A stretch of DNA of 64,000 bases, from the NCBI GenBank assembly GCA_020721965.1, contig DYLS01000006.1, positions 8,387 to 72,386 of the forward strand, given 5' to 3'. The notes below the pieces were generated by a model. The model saw nothing but the letters and a program-made list of their open reading frames with translations, was not told the origin of the DNA and did no database searches. This document shows positions 57,754 through 64,000 of this stretch, in pieces. Positions within the stretch are counted from its first letter, which is position 1, and every line of letters starts with the position of its first letter. The DNA is from Blastopirellula marina. Lineage in GTDB: Bacteria > Planctomycetota > Planctomycetia > Pirellulales > Thermoguttaceae. The translations under genes and the position numbers were made by a program.

Positions 57754-59136
57754 TCAAGCCGTCTGGAACACCGCGGAGGTCGCCAAGAGGCAGATCATCG
57801 ATGCCGCTGCCTGTTCCCTGGCACCCGCCGACTCCGCATAACGGGCGCGCAAGGCGCTCCACTGCGGGGCCACATCCGACGGCACCTCTCCGTCGGACAA
57901 CAGTTCAACGACCGCCTGTGGAAGATCGTTGCCGAATTCGTCGCAGGCCTGCCGAGCCAAGCCGCCCCCGAGTTTTTCGTCTTGGCTGACGAGCTTGACC
58001 GCGAACTTCATCCGTCGAATCAACGCCAGCGGAGTCAGATAATGGCAGGCGTCGGGCCAACCGTCGAGGGTTGTGGGTTGGAGTACGTCTTGCCCCATTG
58101 CAACCAATTCATTCACCACGCCGAGCTTGACCCGGCCCTGAAATGTCCGAAGCAAGCTGGCTACGAATTGCAAGGGGCGCCGTAATTGCCGGTGACGGAT
58201 GCCCGCCGAGAAAAACCAGCGTGAGCACAGCATCCCATGCAAGGCATCAGCCAGGGAACCACTTGCCTGGAGCTTCGCCGCCACCGGAGACAAGAATGCA
58301 TCATCCGGCATTGGGGTATGGCCAAAGAACCACCGATAAAGCCGCCTAACCGTCCACGTCGTTGCCCGCGCATCTTCCGCGATCAGCGATGGAACGGCTT
58401 CCGCGACGAAGGTATCACGACGCCCCAAAACGACCTTCTCGCCGACATCGCGTTCGAAGTCCGACACCCGCAGTATTCCGCGATTCACGAACCGCCCGCA
58501 GTAAGCCCTCGCCAATTCCCTCGCTTGATGAGCGAAATCGTCTTCGCGATATCCCAAGCAGGTTCGCAAGATGGCCGCTCCTACCCGATCGTTGGGCGCC
58601 GAGCGGTAATTGGCCGACGCCCGAACGTTCAACAAGAATGCCGGGTGAAGCAGAACGGCGGTCAGCATTTCGCGGTAACGCCCCAGGGCAAGCCTGCGAA
58701 TGGCCCGCACCACGTCGTCGAACAGGCTCAATTCCCCGACGCGGCCGATCCCGAGTCCGAAAAACTCCAGCCAGAAGACGGTCATCCATTCCCGCAACGG
58801 CCAAGGCGAAGCGACCAATCGCCGCAGAAACCAGGTACGATAAGCGTCGGCAGCCCCCGCACGCACCGCCGCATCCTCCAGCGGCCGCAACTCTTCCTCG
58901 AATTTGTTATACGTCGGCGGCTCGGAAATGAGTTCTGAGACCGCCGCCCCGGGTGCCCTGCCCGCCAGTGCAGAAATCTCCCCTGCAACGCCGTTGGCGG
59001 CCACGCGGCGCAAAAGATGTGCCACATCCTGGGCACTCATCGCCCGCCCATCGGCTTGCCAGGCATCTTCCGGCGACGGGAGATCGGCCATCGTCGCCCC
59101 ATCCAGGTCCCTCTCACCCACTGCTTGCGGCGCCAT
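57754..59136 (-). CDS. DUF1800 family protein
   Basis: The 460-residue protein fits DUF1800: the N-terminal DVAHLLRRVAANG, the helical WFLRRLVASPWPLREWMTVFW segment, RTCLGYREDDFAHQARELAR and the RRPLQFVASLLRTF region. It looks diverged: the usual FWxNHF of the family reads VFWLEFFGLG here. I see no signal peptide. Function unknown; families of this kind travel with DUF1501. The ATG has GGAGG 6 nt upstream. Confidence 0.82.
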   Translation of the reverse strand: MAPQAVGERDLDGATMADLPSPEDAWQADGRAMSAQDVAHLLRRVAANGVAGEISALAGRAPGAAVSELISEPPTYNKFEEELRPLEDAAVRAGAADAYRTWFLRRLVASPWPLREWMTVFWLEFFGLGIGRVGELSLFDDVVRAIRRLALGRYREMLTAVLLHPAFLLNVRASANYRSAPNDRVGAAILRTCLGYREDDFAHQARELARAYCGRFVNRGILRVSDFERDVGEKVVLGRRDTFVAEAVPSLIAEDARATTWTVRRLYRWFFGHTPMPDDAFLSPVAAKLQASGSLADALHGMLCSRWFFSAGIRHRQLRRPLQFVASLLRTFQGRVKLGVVNELVAMGQDVLQPTTLDGWPDACHYLTPLALIRRMKFAVKLVSQDEKLGGGLARQACDEFGNDLPQAVVELLSDGEVPSDVAPQWSALRARYAESAGAREQAAASMICLLATSAVFQTA

Positions 59137-59178
59137 CTTCCGCCTCCGTCACCCTGTACCGGCCCCGATTTGTAGAAC

Positions 59179-59425
59179 GTTAACCGCTTACGGGCAGGAG
59201 TCACTCACAGGGATTCTCCTCACTGCAAAGCGGCTCGTCCTCCTGTTATTTCGAGCGAAGCGAGAAATCTCGTGAAGCGAGACATCTTCTCGAAATGGGT
59301 TAAGATTTCTCCTCGCTAGCGATCGTCGAAATGACATTGCGTTCCACACTCAGGCAACCTCTGGAACCTCCAACCCTCGTTGTCTCACAAATTTTTTCCG
59401 TTACAGCTCAGCCGTGAACGGTTAC
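59179..59425 (-). mobile_element. M3 element copy d, with perfect 7-bp duplication
   Basis: This 247-bp element has ends GTTAACCGCTTACGG and CCGTGAACGGTTAC, flanked by GTAGAAC at 59172-59178 and 59426-59432. It contains TTTCGAGCGAAGCGAGAAA, the near-palindrome shared by M3 copies. It lies in reverse orientation relative to copy a. Confidence 0.8.
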
Positions 59426-59464
59426 GTAGAACGGTGTAGCCCTCCCTGCGTGGGCCTAGCCGAG

Positions 59465-61270
59465 TTATTCCGCGGGCAAAAGCTGCTCTAATACTGACAG
59501 ATTCATGTCGATCTTGGCGTCCACCGCGGGTCTGCCATTCTCAAGCTCGACCACGACCTCGGATTTTCGGAAGAGTTCCACCGCCCGTTTCAACTGCTCC
59601 CAAGACTTCGTCGCCGACTCGCGGTCACTCCCCTTTCCGAGCATGTTTTGCCGGATCAATGCCTCGCGATTGGCATCGATCAATTCCGAAACCGCCGAGA
59701 GGTCGGCCTCCATCAGCAGGGTGCTCCCAGCTACTGGTTGCTGGGAACGGGCAGCGTCTAGGGCATCCATGATGGACCTCCCCAGGCTCTCCGCCGACGC
59801 CAAAATCAAGTTTTCGCCCTGCACAATGACGACCGGCCGGAAATTGAATCGCATGGGCAGAGGTTGCGAAAGGTCTTCATCCGCCGTGGAGAAATACGAC
59901 ACGGTGTACTTCACACCTCGATATTCCAGGCGATCGAGAATCAACCCCGGTTGCGCGTCCTGCCCACGGACGAAATTGATCAGCCCCAAAGCCTTTTGCC
60001 ATCCCTCCTCCACAATCGGCCCGAATCGCTCGGGATTCTTCATGCGGAAAACCAAGGCAAAGGCTGGAATGTGCACTTCCGGAGTACCGGTCTCGGGCGT
60101 GAACTGCTGGTGGGCTACTACGACTCGGACATGCGGGTCCAGTTCACTCAAAACCTCCTCCGTAAAGTTTCGGCCAGTAAAGAATATCCCCATCATGTTC
60201 TCGAAGAAGATCAGGCTGGACGTCCGTTCGGGGAAGAGTTCATTTTTCCTCACGTAGTAGTCGTGCAAGTTGCGGTACACGCTCAAGGCTGCGACTCGTC
60301 CTGGGACCTCGATATTGGGCAATGCCCCTTCGGACGGAGTGCTCGGCACGGCGAAGGAGAAGGCATCCGAGATCCCCGCCTCGCCACCGGATCGGAGAGC
60401 GAACTTGACGCCTTGGGCCTCGTAAGCCAGCGTCAACCCCAGCCAGTCGGTCTTGCTCAGCATCTCCAGCAGGCCAGCCGACAGCAGCACGGGCAGGGGA
60501 GACTTCGCCTGTTCCAGCCCCGCGCTCACATTGGGCAACCCTCGCAATGCCCGAAAATCGAGGATCATAGCCAGATCACCCGGCGGCAACGAGGCCACCG
60601 CTTCCTGATACCAAGGCAGATCGGCGACCGCTTCGCCGCCATCCTGGGTCAGGTCGATGATCTGCCGCAGCAACTCGGCGCGATTGCAAATCACCAGCCT
60701 CCCACCTATCAGCGCATAGGATGCATCCCGCGATAGCGACCATGCCCGGACGCCGCGATACTCCGCTTCGCGAACCGCTTCCTGTTTGTCACGGTTTGCG
60801 GGGTCCAATCGAGTCAAATTCAACACAAAATCGTTGACCTGTCGCAAGGCCTCAGGATCCTTGGATTCCGCGATCAGCGCGAATCGCTCGTTCGGCATCA
60901 CAGCCAAGACCACGCCCCCTGCCGTTACATTCTTGAGAATCGTCTTCCAATCGGATTGCAGTTGGCCTTCCAACAATGAGACCACGGCCTGCACTTGCCT
61001 CAGTTGCCGATTCGCCTCAATGCGATCCGCCAACCTCCGGCTGCTCAGCATCGCCCGAATGGCAGGATCGTTCTCCAGCTTTTGCAGCAATTCGGCGGGC
61101 CGAGGAGCAACGACCACCGCGACGGCATCGGCGGGAATCCACTTGGCCAGTGGAGTCGCCTGCTCCGATGCCCCAAGGACGGCGGCCGCATCCACGCACA
61201 GTGCAAATGCGGTCACGCAAGTTACAATTGCGATCGGACACACTTTTCTCAAGAATTGTTGAGGGCACAT
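59465..61270 (-). CDS. Secreted DUF3352-like protein
   Basis: The 601-residue protein has a signal peptide (CPIAIVTCVTAFALCVDAAAV) followed by ATPLAKWIPADAVAVVVAP, an opening typical of planctomycete DUF3352-like proteins. The rest is mixed alpha/beta with repeated substructure and no recognisable catalytic motif. It should be exported. Its gene lies downstream of the ABC pair on the same strand, separated by 199 bp, so a functional link is possible but not shown. Confidence 0.65.
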   Translation of the reverse strand: MCPQQFLRKVCPIAIVTCVTAFALCVDAAAVLGASEQATPLAKWIPADAVAVVVAPRPAELLQKLENDPAIRAMLSSRRLADRIEANRQLRQVQAVVSLLEGQLQSDWKTILKNVTAGGVVLAVMPNERFALIAESKDPEALRQVNDFVLNLTRLDPANRDKQEAVREAEYRGVRAWSLSRDASYALIGGRLVICNRAELLRQIIDLTQDGGEAVADLPWYQEAVASLPPGDLAMILDFRALRGLPNVSAGLEQAKSPLPVLLSAGLLEMLSKTDWLGLTLAYEAQGVKFALRSGGEAGISDAFSFAVPSTPSEGALPNIEVPGRVAALSVYRNLHDYYVRKNELFPERTSSLIFFENMMGIFFTGRNFTEEVLSELDPHVRVVVAHQQFTPETGTPEVHIPAFALVFRMKNPERFGPIVEEGWQKALGLINFVRGQDAQPGLILDRLEYRGVKYTVSYFSTADEDLSQPLPMRFNFRPVVIVQGENLILASAESLGRSIMDALDAARSQQPVAGSTLLMEADLSAVSELIDANREALIRQNMLGKGSDRESATKSWEQLKRAVELFRKSEVVVELENGRPAVDAKIDMNLSVLEQLLPAE

Positions 61271-61469
61271 GGATAGGCTCCCAGCTCAGTGTCGAAAAGA
61301 AACACAACCGCAACGGGTCGTTGGATAAGGGCGATTCGACTACCTACGACCCGACGTCCTGAACTGATCTACACCCCGCGACGCAAATCGGTTTCAGCCG
61401 CGCACCGACCCAGAAAGCTAAAAACCAAACATGAGAGCCTCGCACGCAGCCCAATGCGCATCCCGGGGA

Positions 61470-62396
61470 CTACAGGTCTCGAAAATAAAACACCAGCATG
61501 GTCGCTCCCCAGAGTAGAAGAGTCAGCCCACCGTAGCTGGCAATCACCTTCACGACCGAGACATCGGCATACCGATCGGCATTGCGAAAGAATTCCGGCT
61601 CCCGAGACTGTGGTTCGCGGTGCGAGGTTCCCGTCAAATTTCGAATGAATTCCTCGGCTTGTCTTTGCAATTCGGCCTGGATCGGACCGGCCGACTCCTG
61701 CTCGCTTTCCTGATCTCTTGAAGGCCAAGTTTTCTGCAAGATGGTGGGCATGGCTTGATCGAGGCTGACCGGGGAAAACTCAGCCAAGTGGAATGTCGTC
61801 AAGATGGCGTTGATCGGATACCACACAAAGAGGAGCACGACCATCGCTAGCCAAGCGTTTTTGAAGAGCGTGCCGAGCAAAACGCCCACGCTCACCAAAA
61901 AGGCCAGGACGACCAGAATGATGGCCAGCGCGGCGAGCATTCCGAACAGCGTGACCGGCTGCGTCTCGGCGACTTTTGGCCGATCACCGGCCACGATCAC
62001 GATAACTGCCGGAACGAGCACCGCCGCAGATACGGCCCAGACCGTCAACACCCGAGCCGCCCAGATGCCCGTCAGGAACTCCCATCGCTTGATGGGCCGG
62101 CTCAAAATCCCATCGGCGGCCGAGTCCAATCGGCCCGCCGTGGACGCACTGACTCCCAAAACGATGATCACGAGAAACCAGGGGAAGACAAGGAATGTGG
62201 CCAAGGTCACGGAGATGAGGATGGCGTCCGTGAGCACGGCCCATCCCGCCATCACGATGATCAAGGCCATCAGCAGGGCCGCCACCAGCCAGAGCCGCAC
62301 CAGCCAGCTCTTCAGCAGCGATTGCATCTCATACTGGAACACCGCCGCGATCGGCATGAGTTGGGCGGGGAGAGTCTTGAAATCGGGCAAAGCCAT
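61470..62396 (-). CDS. ABC-2-type transporter permease
   Basis: The roughly 308-residue protein has about six membrane segments (WLVRLWLVAALLMALIIVMAG, FPWFLVIIVLGVSASTAGR, LAALAIILVVLAFLVSVGVLLG and others). ADGILSRPIKRWEFLTG is the cytoplasmic loop that docks the ATPase in ABC-2 permeases. A hydrophilic, Gln/Glu-rich loop precedes the last segment. The ATG at 62396 has AGAGGA about 9 nt upstream. It overlaps the 3' end of the ATPase gene by 68 bp, so the two are translationally coupled. Substrate unknown. Confidence 0.82.
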   Translation of the reverse strand: MALPDFKTLPAQLMPIAAVFQYEMQSLLKSWLVRLWLVAALLMALIIVMAGWAVLTDAILISVTLATFLVFPWFLVIIVLGVSASTAGRLDSAADGILSRPIKRWEFLTGIWAARVLTVWAVSAAVLVPAVIVIVAGDRPKVAETQPVTLFGMLAALAIILVVLAFLVSVGVLLGTLFKNAWLAMVVLLFVWYPINAILTTFHLAEFSPVSLDQAMPTILQKTWPSRDQESEQESAGPIQAELQRQAEEFIRNLTGTSHREPQSREPEFFRNADRYADVSVVKVIASYGGLTLLLWGATMLVFYFRDL

Positions 62397-63369
62397 GCGA
62401 CTGATCCTCTTGGAGCAGGTTAAGATAGGCACTTTCCGTATCGCCGTGACCCGACTGGATCGATTGCAAATCAACCCCTACTTCCGCTAACACGTGCAGG
62501 ACGTCAGCCAGGGCCTTTGCACGTCCGGCTCCTTCTTCAACCGTCAAGGAAAGGACGTTTTCGCTCACCCAACGGTGTTCCACCTGGCAGCGATTCGGCA
62601 GCACCTCGGTAGCTTTTCGGAGGGCATCGCGTGATCCCGCTAGTTCGAGAGTGATGCCCTCTTGCCGCAGCCGCCGTTTCATATCTTGCATCGTACCGGA
62701 GAAGATCATTCGCCCTTCGAACATCACCCCCACATGATCGCAGACCCGATCGATATCGGCCAGAATATGCGTGGCCACCACGACGGTGCGATCATGCCGC
62801 AACTCCTGGATCAGGTCCAGGGCGAAGCGGCGTGCCGCTGGATCGAGGCCGGCCGTCGGCTCATCCCATAAAAGCAAGGGCGGGTCCGCCAGCAGGGACG
62901 CCGCTATTCCCAATCGGGTCGTTTCGCCGGTCGAGAGCGTGCCAATCCTTTGATCGGTCACCGGCAACAGTCCCACGGCGCGGACCAGCGACGATATCCG
63001 GGCTATCCGCACATCGGAGGGGATGCGATGCAGGCGGCCGACCAGGTTCAAATACTCGAAGGGCTTCAGGTGGGGGGGGAATTTGGGGTTCGTCGGGAGG
63101 AATCCGATCATCGCCCGGACGTCGGCGGCGTCGATACCGCACGGCCGCCCCAATACGAACGCCTGGCCCGCGGATGGTCGATGCAGCCCCAAAAGCAACC
63201 GTAGCGTGGTCGTTTTCCCCGCCCCATTCGGTCCCAAAAAGCCAAATACCGCCCCTTTCGGAACCGTTAAGCATAGATCATTGACCGCGATCACAACTCC
63301 GCCGAAGACCTTGGTCAAGTGTTCCGTGCGAATCGCTGCATCCACGGTCTCGGCCTCCGCATTCCACAA
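62329..63369 (-). CDS. ABC transporter ATP-binding protein
   Basis: The 346-residue protein has Walker A GPNGAGKTT, the signature LSTGETTRLGIA (LSTGE in place of LSGGQ) and Walker B LLLWDEPTAGLDP, then the ATHILADIDRVCDHV H-loop. A ~100-residue C-terminal extension is typical of the ABC-2 export group (NatA/CcmA-like). With the downstream permease it forms an exporter of unknown substrate. Confidence 0.92.
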   Translation of the reverse strand: MWNAEAETVDAAIRTEHLTKVFGGVVIAVNDLCLTVPKGAVFGFLGPNGAGKTTTLRLLLGLHRPSAGQAFVLGRPCGIDAADVRAMIGFLPTNPKFPPHLKPFEYLNLVGRLHRIPSDVRIARISSLVRAVGLLPVTDQRIGTLSTGETTRLGIAASLLADPPLLLWDEPTAGLDPAARRFALDLIQELRHDRTVVVATHILADIDRVCDHVGVMFEGRMIFSGTMQDMKRRLRQEGITLELAGSRDALRKATEVLPNRCQVEHRWVSENVLSLTVEEGAGRAKALADVLHVLAEVGVDLQSIQSGHGDTESAYLNLLQEDQSHGFARFQDSPRPTHADRGGVPV

Positions 63370-63404
63370 TCAAGATCGAAATCCCAGATAAAGCAAACGC
63401 TCAG

Positions 63405-63724
63405 GGTAATCGTTCACCGGGGTTCTCAGCACAGCGAAAAGCCTCGTCCTCTTGTCCTTTCGAGCGCAGCGAGATCTTGCGAAGTCTTTTGTAGCGATTT
63501 GCGTCACTGCAAAACCGCTCGCGCTGCTGTCATTTCGAGCGAAGCGACAAATCTTCTCAACTAGCTGAAGATTTCTTCTCGCTAACGCTCGTCGAACTGA
63601 CATTGTTGGTTGGCGCTCGTCGAAATGACATTCCGTGCTCCACTCAAGGAATCTCTGGAACCCCTGAACGACCCTCGTTCTCCCCCAAATCTTTTCCCTT
63701 ATAGCTCAGCCGTGAACGGTTACC
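63405..63724 (-). mobile_element. M3 element copy e
   Basis: This 320-bp element has ends GGTAATCGTTCACCGG and CCGTGAACGGTTACC, strongly inverted. It contains repeated CATTTCGAGCGAAGCGA motifs and is longer than the other copies. I found no matching direct repeats at its flanks. Confidence 0.75.
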
Positions 63725-63923
63725 GCAAATTATAGTAAGGTTCGCTCGTCCCGCACGAGAATCGCAAGGCAGGGCGATTACCAAACACTGTGTACACCAA
63801 TCCCTTCTCGGTGGTTTCATTGCCAAACCTACCGATCTCGGCTGCGGGGTAGAATGGGCCAAACACAGCGCCAGCGCCATCGGGTGCCGAGGCAAGCGAG
63901 ATGGCACCGCTACAGGGTGGCAA
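63720..63923 (-). pseudogene. Short protein-like remnant ending in M3 copy e
   Basis: The minus frame from about 63950 reads a protein-like run (SGAISLASAPDGAGAVFGPF to GTSEPYYNLR); its TAA stop is made by the terminal bases of M3 copy e. The only start is a TTG at 63923 without a ribosome-binding site, and an in-frame TAG lies about 12 codons further up. I do not recognise it; a truncated gene is the likely reading. Confidence 0.3.
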
Positions 63924-63968
63924 GAGCCGTACTCGAAAAGCTATTCGCCGCGAAGAGGGCTAAATTAA

Positions 63969-64000
63969 CCCTACACCGCAAAGTTTGCCTAACACTACAG
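63969..64000 (+). repeat. Start of an M1 element at the window edge
   Basis: CCCTACACCGCAAAGT matches the left terminus of the M1 family (TGCTACAACGCAAAGT in copy F) and is preceded by TTAA at 63965-63968, the target seen for copy C. The sequence stops before the right end. Confidence 0.5.

Overview
The window looks like part of a chromosome from a bacterium of the phylum Planctomycetota, probably a Pirellulales or Thermogutta-like lineage. This is an inference. It rests on the exported DUF1800-DUF1501 pair, a 1466-residue TPR membrane protein, DUF4175-like and DUF3352-like proteins, a pyrophosphate-type phosphofructokinase, McsA/McsB in an otherwise Gram-negative gene set, frequent GTG/TTG starts, and moderately high G+C. 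I see no phage, plasmid, CRISPR, tRNA or rRNA features.

Layout. 0.4-9 kb: ndk, a PQQ-type beta-propeller protein, a two-domain polyphosphate:AMP phosphotransferase, rpsR, an exported O-methyltransferase, an HD phosphohydrolase and purB. 9-13.7 kb: mcsB and mcsA (arginine phosphorylation), trpE, hisH. 14-23 kb: the giant TPR protein, an inositol-monophosphatase-like enzyme, a Ser/Thr kinase and the phosphofructokinase. 23.5-28 kb: yidC-mnmE, where YidC carries an embedded PDZ domain. 28-31.5 kb: the arginine cluster argB-argD-argF. 32-42 kb: an SDR epimerase, a DUF4175-like protein with a ~600-residue disordered region, and a large secreted GH106-like glycosidase. 43-48 kb: comEC, then rplM-rpsI. 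48.6-56 kb: a trypsin-like membrane-anchored protease, then a macromolecular-synthesis cluster dnaG-rpoD-zinc-ribbon protein. 56-63.4 kb: DUF1501, DUF1800, a DUF3352-like protein, and an ABC permease/ATPase pair.

The most interesting content is between the genes. Much of the intergenic DNA is built from four families of short elements with terminal inverted repeats (TIRs) and no coding capacity, which I call M1 to M4. Several copies keep flanking direct repeats that look like target-site duplications (TSDs). M1 is 105-114 bp with 4-bp TA-centred duplications (8 copies, one cut by the window end). M2 is ~165 bp with ~6-7 bp duplications (3 copies). M3 is ~250-320 bp with 7-bp duplications (5 copies). 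M4 is 103 bp with ~11-bp duplications; both copies are nested, one inside an M1 and one inside an M2. The argF-SDR spacer is almost entirely four of these elements placed end to end. Insertions have rewritten the 3' end of the SDR gene, apparently cut off a gene upstream of the O-methyltransferase, and split mcsA from mcsB. No transposase is present in the window, so the elements would have to be moved in trans.

How the genes fit together: most are core information-processing genes (rpsR, rplM, rpsI, dnaG, rpoD, mnmE, yidC) and amino-acid or nucleotide biosynthesis genes (argB/D/F, trpE, hisH, purB, ndk), with scattered planctomycete-specific exported proteins between them. Three rho-independent terminators are clear: after pfp, after rpsI and after rpoD.
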